Source: DASQHM01 sp035632095
GTDB lineage: Bacteria > Pseudomonadota > Alphaproteobacteria > Ferrovibrionales > Ferrovibrionaceae
Length of the DNA: 45,427 bases
Assembly: GCA_035632095.1 (NCBI GenBank)
Contig: DASQHM010000044.1
Coordinates: forward strand, 1-45,427
Direction: 5' to 3'
The notes beneath the pieces are model-generated. The model saw only the letters and a program-made list of their open reading frames with translations, was not told where the DNA came from and searched no databases. A program made the translations under genes and the position numbers. This document shows positions 24,815 to 33,557 of this stretch, in pieces (the stretch's first letter is position 1; the number at the start of each line of letters is the position of its first letter).

Positions 24815-26404
24815 ATGGTCCGGGGGGGCAAGGCAGCGGCCGGCGCGCTGGCCGGGTCGTTGGTGGCCGCGATGCTGCTGCTCAGCGCGGCCGCCGACGC
24901 GCAAGTGGCGCGCCGCCCGGCCGACGATCAGGGCCCGAAGGCGAGCGAGCCGGAGGTTCCGGCGGAAAAGCAGACGCCGCCGGACATGTCGCCGGACGCC
25001 AAACCGGTCGAGGTCGAGCCCGGCAAATTCGGCGCCGATCCGAACTACAGCGACTTGCGCTACGACGAGAAGGCGCAGCTCGACATCTACGGCGGCAAGC
25101 ATGCCGTGCCCGCGCCCCGCCCGCTGCTCGAAGTGGGCCGCGACCTCTATGCGGCGGGACCTCTCGGCGACGGCATTAACATCTTCGGCGGCAAGGACCG
25201 CTTCTATCCGCAATTGCTGGTGTTCGGCGATTGGCGCACCGCGTACGGCTACACCAACAACGGGAGGCGCAAGGAAGACTCGCAGATTGCCACGCGGCTC
25301 AACCTCGACACCGACCTCAAGCTCACCGCGACCGAGCGCATTCACGCCTTCTTCCAGCCGATCCAGGGCGACGGAAGGTTCACGCGCTGGGAACTCGGCG
25401 GTTCCGGCCACAAGACCAGCGAATTCCTGCACAACGGCAATGTGAAGGACCTGTTCTTCGAAGGCGACCTGGGCGCGATCACGGCCGGCATCACGGACAC
25501 GTATCAGCCGCTCGATATTCCCTTCGCGGTCGGCTTCGTGCCGCTGCTGTTCCAGAACGGCGTGTGGTTCGACGATGCGGTGATCGGCGGCGCCGCGACG
25601 CTGCCCTCCCGCAACAGCCGCTTTCTCGACATCACCAACATGGACATCACGGTGTTCGGCGCCGGCGACCGCGTCACCACCCAGGCGCTGAAGAACAAGG
25701 ACGGCAGCTTCGCCGACCACGCCGGCAATCTGTTCGGCACCGCGACCTTCATCGAAACGCAAGCCGGCTACATCGAGGCGGGATACGGCTTCACGCAGGA
25801 TACGCGGGCGAACACGGGCTTCAGCTACAGCAACGCCACCGCGGCCTTCACGCGCCGCTATTTCGACACCATTTCGAACAGCGTGCGCGTGGTCTGGAAT
25901 TTCGGCCAACATCCGGACAACAATGCGCGCAAGACCGCCGACGGCGGCATCCTGCTGATCGAGAATTCGCTGGTGACCAACCACGAGCTGGTGCTGCTGC
26001 CCTACCTCAACGGCTGGATCGGCGGCCACCACCCGCAGTCGCTCGCCCGCGACGCGGCCGCCGGCGGCATCCTGAAGAACACCGGCATCAACTTCGAGAC
26101 GGACGGGCTGGTCGGATTTCCCAAGCTGGACGATACCGGCAACGATACCTACGGCGGCGCGCTCGGCATCGAGTATCTGTTCGATCTCGAGCAGCAGATC
26201 GTGTTCGAGGTCGCGACCGTGCAGGTGATCGGCGGCGAACTGAAGCCAGGCCGGCCAGCCAAGGGCGACCAATATGCTTTCGGCGCGCGCTACCAGATCC
26301 CCGTCACCAACGCCTGGATCTTCCGCGCCGATGCCATTGCCGCGCACCGCGACCGGGACGATCCCCTGGTCGGCATCCGCTTCGAAATCCGCCGAAAATT
26401 CTAG
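24815..26404 (+). CDS. Putative outer-membrane beta-barrel partner of the cytochrome
   Basis: A 529-residue protein with a signal peptide (AAAGALAGSLVAAMLLLSAA, cleavage near ADAQ), a Pro/Asp-rich linker (residues 32-75), then alternating amphipathic strands rich in aromatic residues (FYPQLLVFGDWRTAYGYT, IEAGYGFTQDT, VRVVWNFGQHPD). It ends in RFEIRRKF, where a terminal Phe is the usual barrel-assembly signal. The Asp/Gly-rich segments suit extracellular loops. No named family is recognised; some porin-like relatives are annotated as hypothetical. ATG at 24815 is adjacent to an in-frame GTG at 24812, only one base past the cytochrome stop, so the pair is one transcript. A porin-cytochrome conduit is inference. 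Confidence 0.78.
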   Translation: MVRGGKAAAGALAGSLVAAMLLLSAAADAQVARRPADDQGPKASEPEVPAEKQTPPDMSPDAKPVEVEPGKFGADPNYSDLRYDEKAQLDIYGGKHAVPAPRPLLEVGRDLYAAGPLGDGINIFGGKDRFYPQLLVFGDWRTAYGYTNNGRRKEDSQIATRLNLDTDLKLTATERIHAFFQPIQGDGRFTRWELGGSGHKTSEFLHNGNVKDLFFEGDLGAITAGITDTYQPLDIPFAVGFVPLLFQNGVWFDDAVIGGAATLPSRNSRFLDITNMDITVFGAGDRVTTQALKNKDGSFADHAGNLFGTATFIETQAGYIEAGYGFTQDTRANTGFSYSNATAAFTRRYFDTISNSVRVVWNFGQHPDNNARKTADGGILLIENSLVTNHELVLLPYLNGWIGGHHPQSLARDAAAGGILKNTGINFETDGLVGFPKLDDTGNDTYGGALGIEYLFDLEQQIVFEVATVQVIGGELKPGRPAKGDQYAFGARYQIPVTNAWIFRADAIAAHRDRDDPLVGIRFEIRRKF

Positions 26405-26453
26405 AGCGCGGCACGAGGACTGCGCCTCGCTCCTCGATGTCGGCTACCGGCCT

Positions 26454-27203
26454 TCAGCCGCCGGCGGCAGCCATCGGCGGCGCGGAACACGCGTTCTGTT
26501 TCGGGTCCGCCTGGGAATTCGAGCGCAGCCAGCGCGGCAGGAAGCCGGCTACCCAGCGATCCATCTCCGGGTCGTGGGTTTCGCGGAGCGCGCACTGCTC
26601 CGCTTTGCATTGTGCGCCCCGAAAGCCGAGCTTGTGCGATGCGCGCGTCGTCCAGCGCTCCATGATGGTGCGCGTGACCTCGGGATGGAACTGCAGGCCG
26701 TAGGCCGAGCCGTAGCGAAACGCCTGGTGCGGAAAATGCCGGCCCGTGGCGAGCAGCGAAGCGCCGGACGGCATGTCGAAACCCTCGCCGTGCCATTCGA
26801 AGGCGTGAAAGCCCGGGTCGACGAAGTCGCGGCCATCGGCGGTGGCGTGCAGCGGGTAGTAGCCGATCTCATGCCAGCCATTGGGATGGGCGCGCACTTT
26901 CGCACCGAGATGGCGCGCGAGCAATTGGGCGCCGAGGCAAATTCCGAGAAACGGCTTGCCCGAATTCAGCGCCACGCCGATCCAATCGAGTTCGGTTCGG
27001 ATGAAATCGAGATAGTCGTCATTGGCGCTCATGGGGCCGCCGAAGATCACGGCGCCCTGGTGATCGTCCAGATGCTCGGGCAGCGGATCGCCGAGCGACG
27101 GCCGGCGCAAATCGAGCTCCAGGCCCATACGCGATAGCGTCTCGCCGATCCGGCCCGGATCGGAGTGCTGTTGGTGCACGACAAGGAGAACTTTGGCCGG
27201 CAT
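26454..27203 (-). CDS. Class I glutamine amidotransferase-like protein
   Basis: A 249-residue stand-alone type 1 glutamine amidotransferase domain (GuaA-N-like). The nucleophile is C89 in FLGICLGAQLLA, and the partner pair H173/E175 is in LQFHPEVT, so the triad is complete. An oxyanion-type block FGGPMSANDD is also present. It probably hydrolyses gamma-glutamyl bonds or supplies ammonia, but no synthetase partner is adjacent. I chose the ATG at 27203 (MPAKVLLVVHQQ); an ATG eight codons upstream at 27227 is possible. It is divergent from rsmB. The tail is rich in small residues and probably disordered. Confidence 0.9.
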   Translation of the reverse strand: MPAKVLLVVHQQHSDPGRIGETLSRMGLELDLRRPSLGDPLPEHLDDHQGAVIFGGPMSANDDYLDFIRTELDWIGVALNSGKPFLGICLGAQLLARHLGAKVRAHPNGWHEIGYYPLHATADGRDFVDPGFHAFEWHGEGFDMPSGASLLATGRHFPHQAFRYGSAYGLQFHPEVTRTIMERWTTRASHKLGFRGAQCKAEQCALRETHDPEMDRWVAGFLPRWLRSNSQADPKQNACSAPPMAAAGG

Positions 27204-27336
27204 GACTGTAACGATACTGGACTGCATCTGGTTAGCAAAGCGTTGCCGCTCCTGCATTATCGGCCCGATTGCGACGGATTTTAGGCAAGCCCGCGGCCTC
27301 TGGTGACTTTGGCCGCCGTTTCGGTTACATGGCGCC

Positions 27337-28626
27337 ATGCCTGGACTTAATCCCCGCGAGGCGGCGCACCGCGCCCTGCAATCGGTGCTGCGCCGCCGTC
27401 GGCCGCTGGACGAAGTGCTGGCGGGAATGCTCGGGCCCGGCGGCATGCTGGCCGAGGCGGCGGCACGCGACCGCGCCTTCGCCCGCCTCCTGGTAACGAC
27501 AGCGCTTCGCCGTCATGGCCAGATCGAGGGTGCTCTCGCCATGCTGCTAGAGCGGCCGCTGCCGAAGGACGCGGCGCGCGAGCATGATCTGCTCCGCCTC
27601 GGCGCGGCGCAAATTCTCTTCCTTGAGACGCCGGCCCATGCGGCGGTGGCTGAGACCATGCGCCTGGTGCGGCCGGCAAGCCGCTATCGCGGCCTGGTCA
27701 ATGCCGTGCTGCGCCGCCTCGCGCGCGAAGGCGGTTCCATCGTCGCAGGCCAGGACGCCGCGCGCCTCAACACGCTGGACTGGCTATGGCAGCGCTGGTG
27801 CGCAGCCTATGGCGAGGACACCGCGCGACGCATCGCCGAAGCGCACTTACGCGAACCGCCGCTCGACATCACCGCGCCCGACCCTACGCGCTGGCAACAT
27901 GCGCTGTCGGCCGAACTTTTGCCGACCGGGACATTGCGCCGCAAGTCCGGCGGCGCCGTCGATGCGTTGCCCGGTTTCGATCAGGGTGTGTGGTGGATCC
28001 AGGACGCGGCAGCCGCACTTCCCGCGCGCTTGTTGGGCGACGTCGCCGGCAAGACCGTGATCGACCTTTGCGCCGCGCCAGGCGGAAAGACGGCGCAGTT
28101 GGCAAGCGCCGGCGCCGATGTCATAGCGGTCGAGCGCTCGCGCGAGCGCGCCAAACGGTTGAACGAAAACCTGCGGCGGCTGAAGCTCACTGCCGCGACG
28201 ATCGTCGCCGACGCGACCGCATGGCGTCCGCAGAATCCCGCCGACGCCGTGCTGCTCGACGCACCCTGCACCGCGACCGGCACGCTGCGCCGCCACCCCG
28301 ATGCGGCATGGCTCAAGCAGCCGCAGGATCTTGCCTCAATGTCGTCGGCACAGGACAAATTGCTCGACGCCGCCCATGGCATGGTGAAGCGCGGCGGCAT
28401 GCTGGTCTATTGCGTCTGCTCGCTCGAGCCGGAAGAGGGGCCGCAACGCGTGGCGGCATTCCTGAGCCGGCACGGCGACATGACGCGCGCGCCGATCACG
28501 GCCGGCGACGTGGCCGGCCTGGCCGAGCTGGTTTCGGCGGACGGCGATCTCCGCACCCTGCCGTGTCACCTGGCCGAACAGGGCGGCATGGACGGCTTCT
28601 ACGCCGCGCGGCTGCTGCGCTCCTAG
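27337..28626 (+). CDS. rsmB: 16S rRNA m5C967-type methyltransferase, RsmB family (NusB domain + SUN domain)
   Basis: A 429-residue RsmB/Sun-type enzyme. Residues about 5-135 are an NusB-like RNA-binding domain (NPREAAHRALQSVLRRRRPL, DRAFARLLVTTALRRHGQIE, PAHAAVAETMRLVRPASRYR). The catalytic part has SAM motif I VIDLCAAPGGKTAQLASAG, motif IV LLDAPCTATGTLRRHPDAAW and the catalytic-cysteine motif VYCVCSLEPEEG. It methylates cytosine in 16S rRNA. In relatives it sits beside DUF1674, heparinase and purH. Here heparinase and purH follow after two inserted genes and DUF1674 is displaced and broken. Confidence 0.93.
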   Translation: MPGLNPREAAHRALQSVLRRRRPLDEVLAGMLGPGGMLAEAAARDRAFARLLVTTALRRHGQIEGALAMLLERPLPKDAAREHDLLRLGAAQILFLETPAHAAVAETMRLVRPASRYRGLVNAVLRRLAREGGSIVAGQDAARLNTLDWLWQRWCAAYGEDTARRIAEAHLREPPLDITAPDPTRWQHALSAELLPTGTLRRKSGGAVDALPGFDQGVWWIQDAAAALPARLLGDVAGKTVIDLCAAPGGKTAQLASAGADVIAVERSRERAKRLNENLRRLKLTAATIVADATAWRPQNPADAVLLDAPCTATGTLRRHPDAAWLKQPQDLASMSSAQDKLLDAAHGMVKRGGMLVYCVCSLEPEEGPQRVAAFLSRHGDMTRAPITAGDVAGLAELVSADGDLRTLPCHLAEQGGMDGFYAARLLRS

Positions 28627-28672
28627 CGCGTTGTCCGATCGGATGGAATCATCCGATCATGAGGACAACGCG
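28627..28672. repeat. Long hairpin directly after rsmB
   Basis: CGCGTTGTCC (28627-28636) pairs with GGACAACGCG (28663-28672). Inside, GATCGGATG pairs with CATCCGATC around loop GAAT. Nineteen paired bases with one small bulge form a strong 3' stem immediately after the rsmB stop. Confidence 0.7.
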
Positions 28673-28688
28673 CCGGATCAATGGCCTG

Positions 28689-28735
28689 GAGCATGATCTC
28701 ATGCGAAAAGTCGGGCAACTTTTCGGATCATGCTC
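28689..28735. repeat. Palindromic GAGCATGATC element
   Basis: GAGCATGATC (28689-28698) pairs with GATCATGCTC (28726-28735), with an inner GAAAAGT/ACTTTTC stem. This is a familiar extragenic palindrome of Bradyrhizobium-like genomes. Its end touches the stop codon of the convergent FkbM gene. Confidence 0.7.
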
Positions 28736-29475
28736 TAGCGCCCAACGAACAGATAGTCGCCGTCGCCGGCGAACGCCGGCAGGTTCCGTTGCGGATCATC
28801 GAGGCGGAAGGCGCGATAGCCGAGCGGCCCGAGGAGCGCGAAGGCCTCCTCCGGCCGGTTGCCGGCGCGCGACAAATGCGCGCTCGAGAGTTCCACCAGC
28901 ACGGCGGGGCGGAATCTGGCCAGGGTCTCGCGGCCGCCATGCAACATGCGAATCTCCCAACCCTCGATATCGGCCTTGATGAAATCGACGCGCGCAAGAT
29001 CGTTCGATCGTGCGAATTGGTCGATGGTCAGGATCGGCACCGTTTGTTGCAGCCGCGGACGGCCGTCGCTTTCGTCCGCGCCGAGGTGCGCCAATCCGAA
29101 ACCGAGGCTGCCGCTTCGCTTCACCGGCAACGCAAGCACCGCCTCGCCCGGCGCGTCGGACAGACCGGCCGCGATGACGGTCACGTTGCGAAGCCGGCGC
29201 ACGCGCACCATCGGACGCAGCAAGCTGAGCGCATAGGCGCTGGGCTCGAAGGCGTAGACGCGCCCGCGGGACGCCAGCCCGGCGAAGAGCTTGGCGAATT
29301 GTCCGGCATGGGCGCCGACATCGAGCACGATTGAATCGGAAGCGATGTACCGACGCAGCAAGGGGCGCAATTCGCCATGGTGCTGCTTCGCCACCGCCTT
29401 GAACAAATGCGCGCACCAGGTCAATCGTTGGCGAAGGGTGAGACCGTCCGGCGGCATGGCGGCCGAGTTTCGCAT
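28735..29475 (-). CDS. FkbM family methyltransferase (second copy)
   Basis: A 246-residue SAM-dependent methyltransferase. Motif I is IVLDVGAHAGQFAKLFAGL, then VYAFEPSAYALSLLRPMV, the FkbM core VDFIKADIEGWEIRMLHGG and the final strand VLVELSSAHL. The N-terminal helix KAVAKQHHGELRPLLRRYIA is typical of this branch. The target is unknown; sugar O-methylation in a surface glycan is reasonable given the nearby polysaccharide genes. I start at the ATG at 29475 (MRNSAAMPPDGLTLRQRL), because upstream codons to 29652 overlap rpe. An ATG at 29457 is also possible. Confidence 0.87.
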   Translation of the reverse strand: MRNSAAMPPDGLTLRQRLTWCAHLFKAVAKQHHGELRPLLRRYIASDSIVLDVGAHAGQFAKLFAGLASRGRVYAFEPSAYALSLLRPMVRVRRLRNVTVIAAGLSDAPGEAVLALPVKRSGSLGFGLAHLGADESDGRPRLQQTVPILTIDQFARSNDLARVDFIKADIEGWEIRMLHGGRETLARFRPAVLVELSSAHLSRAGNRPEEAFALLGPLGYRAFRLDDPQRNLPAFAGDGDYLFVGR

Positions 29476-29572
29476 GGCTGACGCATGCGGGCCAGACGTC
29501 GAAAGCGTGCACGACACGCGCGCAATTCCGGCGTGCTTGCGAGCCATTGGCCGACCTGCTACCACAAGCGCC

Positions 29573-30238
29573 ATGCAGCAGCCGGTGCGCATCGCGCCCT
29601 CGATTCTATCGGCCGATTTCGCCAAATTGGGCGAAGAGGTGCGCGCGGTCACGGCGGCCGGCGCCGACTACATCCACATCGACGTGATGGACGGGCACTT
29701 CGTGCCGAACTTGACCATCGGTCCGGGCGTGGTGAAGGCGTTGCGGCCGCACAGCGCTCTGCCCTTCGACGTGCACCTGATGATTTCGCCGGTCGACGCC
29801 TTCGTTCCGCAATTCGCCGAAGCCGGCGCCGACATCATCACCGTGCATCCCGAAGCGGGACCGCATCTCCACCGCACCCTTCAGTTGATCCGTTCCCTCG
29901 GCAAGCGCTGCGGCGTAGCGCTCAATCCGGCGACGCCGGCCGGTGCGGTGCAGCCGGTGTTGGGCGATGTCGACTTGGTGCTGGTGATGAGCGTCAACCC
30001 GGGTTTCGGCGGCCAGGCTTTCATCGCGTCGCAATTGGAAAAAATCGCGGCGCTGCGCAAGGCCATCGACGTCACGGGGCGCAAGATCGATCTCGAAGTC
30101 GACGGCGGCATCGCGCCCGACACGGCGAAGGCCGCGATCGACGCGGGCGCCGACGTGCTGGTGGCGGGTACCGCGACCTTTCAGGGCGGCACAGCAACCT
30201 ATGCTCAGAACATAAGCCGCCTCCGCGGGCGGCCTTGA
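29573..30238 (+). CDS. rpe: Ribulose-phosphate 3-epimerase
   Basis: A 221-residue TIM-barrel enzyme that interconverts ribulose-5-phosphate and xylulose-5-phosphate. Diagnostic motifs are RIAPSILSADFAKLGEEV, YIHIDVMDGHFVPNLTIGP, FDVHLMI, VLVMSVNPGFGGQAF and LEVDGGIAPD, with metal and catalytic Asp/His residues intact. The ATG at 29573 gives the standard short N-terminus; the longer upstream reading overlaps the divergent FkbM gene. The heparinase gene follows after a four-base gap. Confidence 0.97.
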   Translation: MQQPVRIAPSILSADFAKLGEEVRAVTAAGADYIHIDVMDGHFVPNLTIGPGVVKALRPHSALPFDVHLMISPVDAFVPQFAEAGADIITVHPEAGPHLHRTLQLIRSLGKRCGVALNPATPAGAVQPVLGDVDLVLVMSVNPGFGGQAFIASQLEKIAALRKAIDVTGRKIDLEVDGGIAPDTAKAAIDAGADVLVAGTATFQGGTATYAQNISRLRGRP

Positions 30239-30242
30239 GCGC

Positions 30243-31889
30243 GTGAGCGGCGCGGCGTCCCGATCCGGTCCAACACGGCGGCGTTTCTCTCTCGGCCGAT
30301 TGGTCTTCGACAATCCCGTCTATGCGCTGACCTTGAAGGGCCGGCGCCCGAAGGAACTGGCCGCATCGCCGGAGGATCCCTGGCCGGGCGACCCGAAGAT
30401 CGCCGACGCGCTGTTCCAGGGCCGGTACCGCTTTGCCGGCGAAGAAGTGCACCGCCACAACCTGCCGCCGTGGGATGGGGAGGAGCGCTCCGACGCCTGG
30501 ATGGCCGAATTGCACGGCTTTGCCTGGCTCCGGCACTTCACCGCATCGGGCGGCGAAGCCGCCAAGCGCCAGGCGCGGGCGTTGGTCGCGTCGTGGCTGA
30601 GCTTGTATGCGCAATGGGACGCGTTGGCCTGGCGGCCCGATGTGCTCGGCCAGCGGCTCATTGCGTGGTTTGCCAACGCCGATCTTCTGCTCGACGGCGC
30701 CGATGCGACGTTTCGCGCCGGCGTGTTGCGCTCCATGGCCCGGCAAAGCCGTCACCTGGCGCGGAGCGCCCGGTCGGCCGGCGACGGCGCGCCGCGGCTG
30801 ATCGCGGTTTCGGGATTGATCCACGCCGGTATTTGCTTGCCGGGCGGCGGGCGTCTGGCGCGGGGCTTGCGGCTGCTGGAGCAAGAGCTCGCCCAGCAGA
30901 TTCTGGCGGACGGCGGCCATGTGGCGCGCTCGCCGGCCATGCAGATGAAAATCCTGCGCGACCTGGTGCAGTTGCGCGGCGCATTGTTGAGCTCGTCGAA
31001 CGACGTGCCGACGTCGCTGCAGAACGCCATCGACCGCATGGCGCCGCTGCTTCGGTTCTTTCGCCACGGCGACGGAAGGCTGGCGCTGTTCCACGGCAGC
31101 AGCGAGAACGCCGAGGCCGAGATCGACCTGACCTTGACCCGCGCCGACGCCAAAGGCAAACCGCCGGCAAGCGCCCCCTACACCGGCTTCGAGCGCGCGG
31201 CGGCAAAGCGGGCGCTGCTCATCGTCGACGTGGGCGCACCGCCGATGGCCGAAACCGGCGTCATGCCCCATGCGGCGCCGCTTGCGCTGGAATTTTCCGT
31301 CGGTCGCGAGCGGATCCTGGTGAATTGCGGCTCGCCGGCCAATCCGGCAAGCGCCATGGCGCGGGCCTTGCGGCAAACGGCCGCCCATGCCACCGCCGTT
31401 CTCGCCGATACGGACGCGGTCGAAATGCGCCGTGGCGGCGCCAGCGCCGCATCGGCCGTGGGCGTCAGTTGCGAACGCAACGAGGCCGATGGAAGCGTCT
31501 GGCTGGATGCGCGCCATGACGGCTATTGGCGCGAATTCGGCCTGGCCCATCGCCGGCGCCTATTCCTTGACGCGAGCGGCGATGATTTGCGCGGCGAGGA
31601 CACGTTTTCCGGAACCGGCCGCCGGCCGGTGCCCTTCCACATCCGCTTCCATCTGCATCCCGACGTGGATGCATCGCTGGTGCAGAACGGCGCCAGCGTG
31701 CTGCTCAAGCTGGCGAGCGGCGCCGGCTATCGCTTTCGCGCGTCCGGCGGCGCCGTGAGGCTCGAGGAAAGCATCTACTTCGGCAGCGGCGCCATGCGCC
31801 GCACCGAGCAGATCGTCATCTCCGGCACGACCGCGCCGCAAGGCGAAACCCGCGTGAAGTGGGCGCTCGGCAAGGCGCCGGCAAGCTAA
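30243..31889 (+). CDS. Heparinase II/III family protein
   Basis: A 548-residue protein of the cytoplasmic heparinase II/III-like family common in alphaproteobacteria. An all-alpha N-terminal half (for example HGFAWLRHFTASGGEAAKRQ and WRPDVLGQRLIAWFANADLL) leads into a beta-rich C-terminal domain with LALEFSVGRERILVNCGSPA, HDGYWREFGLAHRRRLFLDA and FHIRFHLHPDVDASLVQNGA. Family enzymes are lyases of acidic polysaccharides, but this group's natural substrate is unknown. I see no signal peptide. The start is GTG at 30243, four bases after the rpe stop. Confidence 0.9.
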   Translation: MSGAASRSGPTRRRFSLGRLVFDNPVYALTLKGRRPKELAASPEDPWPGDPKIADALFQGRYRFAGEEVHRHNLPPWDGEERSDAWMAELHGFAWLRHFTASGGEAAKRQARALVASWLSLYAQWDALAWRPDVLGQRLIAWFANADLLLDGADATFRAGVLRSMARQSRHLARSARSAGDGAPRLIAVSGLIHAGICLPGGGRLARGLRLLEQELAQQILADGGHVARSPAMQMKILRDLVQLRGALLSSSNDVPTSLQNAIDRMAPLLRFFRHGDGRLALFHGSSENAEAEIDLTLTRADAKGKPPASAPYTGFERAAAKRALLIVDVGAPPMAETGVMPHAAPLALEFSVGRERILVNCGSPANPASAMARALRQTAAHATAVLADTDAVEMRRGGASAASAVGVSCERNEADGSVWLDARHDGYWREFGLAHRRRLFLDASGDDLRGEDTFSGTGRRPVPFHIRFHLHPDVDASLVQNGASVLLKLASGAGYRFRASGGAVRLEESIYFGSGAMRRTEQIVISGTTAPQGETRVKWALGKAPAS

Positions 31890-31893
31890 AGGA

Positions 31894-31926
31894 CTCTCTC
31901 AAGTCGGGAGTGTCGAAGGACGAGGC
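31894..31926. repeat. Divergent extragenic repeat copy (family A)
   Basis: TGTCGAAGGACGAGG at 31911-31925 is identical to 7983-7997; the left arm has degenerated. It lies between the convergent heparinase and purH genes. Confidence 0.5.
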
Positions 31927-31933
31927 CTCCGGA

Positions 31934-33523
31934 TTAGTGCCGGAAGTGCCGCATGCCGGTGAACACCATGGCGAGGCCGGCCTGATCGGCGGCGGCGATC
32001 ACTTCGGCGTCGCGAATGGACCCGCCCGGCTGGATCACGGCGGTGGCGCCCGCCTCGGCGGCCGCCAGCAGTCCGTCGGCGAAGGGAAAAAACGCATCCG
32101 ACGCGACGACGGAACCCTTGGTCCACGGCACGGTGTCCCCGGCGGCCTTCGCGGCGTCTTCGGATTTGCGCACGGCAATGCGCGATGAGTCCACGCGGCT
32201 CATTTGCCCGGCGCCGATGCCCACGGTCGCGCCGTTCTTGGCATAGACGACGGCATTGGACTTCACGTGCTTGGCGACGGTGAAGGCGAAGCGGAGATCG
32301 GCAAACTCCGCCGCCGTGGGCGCGCGTTTGGTGACGACTTTCAAATCCGCGGCGCTCACGCGCCCGTTGTCGCGCGTCTGCAGCAGGTAGCCGCCGGCAA
32401 CGGACTTGAGCGTGGTGCCGGACGCCGCCGGATCGGGCAACGCGCCCGTGAGCAGCAGCCGGAGGTTCTTCTTTGCGGCGAGCGCGCGCTTCGCCTCGTC
32501 GTCCGCATCGGGCGCGACGATGACCTCGGTCAATATCTCGCCGATCAATTTTGCGGTCGGGCCGTCGAGCGTGCCGTTCAGCGCGATGATGCCGCCGAAA
32601 GCGCTGACCGGGTCGCAGGCCAGCGCCCGCCGGTAGGCGTCGGCCAGGGTGGTTCCGCGCGCCACGCCGCAGGGGTTGGCGTGCTTGATGATGGCGACGG
32701 CGGGTCCGTCGGCCGGATCGAATTCCGCCACCAGCTCGAAGGCCGCGTCGGTATCGTTCAGGTTGTTGTAGGAGAGCGCCTTGCCCTGCACCTGCCGCGC
32801 CGTGGCGATGCCGGGCCGCGCCGGGGACGCCACATAGAATGCGGCGGTCTGGTGCGGGTTCTCGCCGTAGCGCAGCAGCTCGCGCCGCTCCGCCGCCAGC
32901 ACCAGCCGTTCGGGGAAAGTCTCGCCGCGCTGGCTTGCGAACCACGACGAGATCGCCGCGTCGTAAGCGCCGGTGCGCGCATAGGCCTTGGCCGCGAGGC
33001 GGCGGCGGAACGCAGCCGTGGTGCCGCCCGCGTTGGCCGCCATTTCCGTTTGCAGCGCACCGTAGTCGCCGACGTCGACCAACACGGTAACCGCGTCGTG
33101 ATTTTTCGCGGCGGAACGGATCATCGCCGGCCCGCCGATGTCGATGTTCTCGATGCAGGTGGCGAAGTCGGCGCCCTTGGCGACCGTCGCCTCGAACGGA
33201 TAGAGATTGACCACCAACAGGTCGATATCGCCAATGCCGTGTTTTTGCATGGCCGCCCGATGCCCGGCGTTGTCGCGGAGCCCCAGCAACCCGCCGTGCA
33301 CTTTCGGATGCAGCGTCTTGACGCGGCCGTCGAGCATTTCGGGGAACCCGGTGTAATCGGCCACTTCGCGGACCGCCACGCCCGCGTCGGCAAGCGCTTT
33401 GGCCGAGCCGCCCGTCGATAGAATCTCGACGCCGCGCGCCGCCAGGAATTTGCCGATCTCCACCAATCCCGTTTTGTCGGAAACGGAAATAAGGGCGCGG
33501 CGAATAGTCACGGTATCGGGCAT
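31934..33523 (-). CDS. purH: Bifunctional AICAR transformylase/IMP cyclohydrolase
   Basis: A 529-residue enzyme for the last two steps of IMP synthesis. The N-terminal cyclohydrolase domain shows RRALISVSDKTGLVEIGKFL, ILSTGGSAKALADAGVAV and VDLLVVNLYPFE-like strands (DIDLLVVNLYPFEATVAKGA). The transformylase part shows RYGENPHQTAAFY, the catalytic IIKHANPCGVARG and VGIGAGQMSRVDSSRIA, ending in MVFTGMRHFRH. The length is normal. The ATG at 33523 is the expected MPDTVTIRRAL start. It lies 34 bases after the CapD-like gene on the same strand and could be read from the polysaccharide transcript. Confidence 0.97.
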   Translation of the reverse strand: MPDTVTIRRALISVSDKTGLVEIGKFLAARGVEILSTGGSAKALADAGVAVREVADYTGFPEMLDGRVKTLHPKVHGGLLGLRDNAGHRAAMQKHGIGDIDLLVVNLYPFEATVAKGADFATCIENIDIGGPAMIRSAAKNHDAVTVLVDVGDYGALQTEMAANAGGTTAAFRRRLAAKAYARTGAYDAAISSWFASQRGETFPERLVLAAERRELLRYGENPHQTAAFYVASPARPGIATARQVQGKALSYNNLNDTDAAFELVAEFDPADGPAVAIIKHANPCGVARGTTLADAYRRALACDPVSAFGGIIALNGTLDGPTAKLIGEILTEVIVAPDADDEAKRALAAKKNLRLLLTGALPDPAASGTTLKSVAGGYLLQTRDNGRVSAADLKVVTKRAPTAAEFADLRFAFTVAKHVKSNAVVYAKNGATVGIGAGQMSRVDSSRIAVRKSEDAAKAAGDTVPWTKGSVVASDAFFPFADGLLAAAEAGATAVIQPGGSIRDAEVIAAADQAGLAMVFTGMRHFRH

Positions 33524-33557
33524 GCAAGGAACTCCGGATGAAAGCGCGTTGTCGAGG

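Noticed and set aside
22744..24831. 695-codon minus-strand open frame
   Set aside because: Antisense to the multiheme cytochrome with its five CXXCH motifs; low-complexity basic composition.
24755..26347. 530-codon minus-strand open frame
   Set aside because: Antisense to the barrel gene, which has a signal peptide, a terminal Phe and close spacing to the cytochrome.
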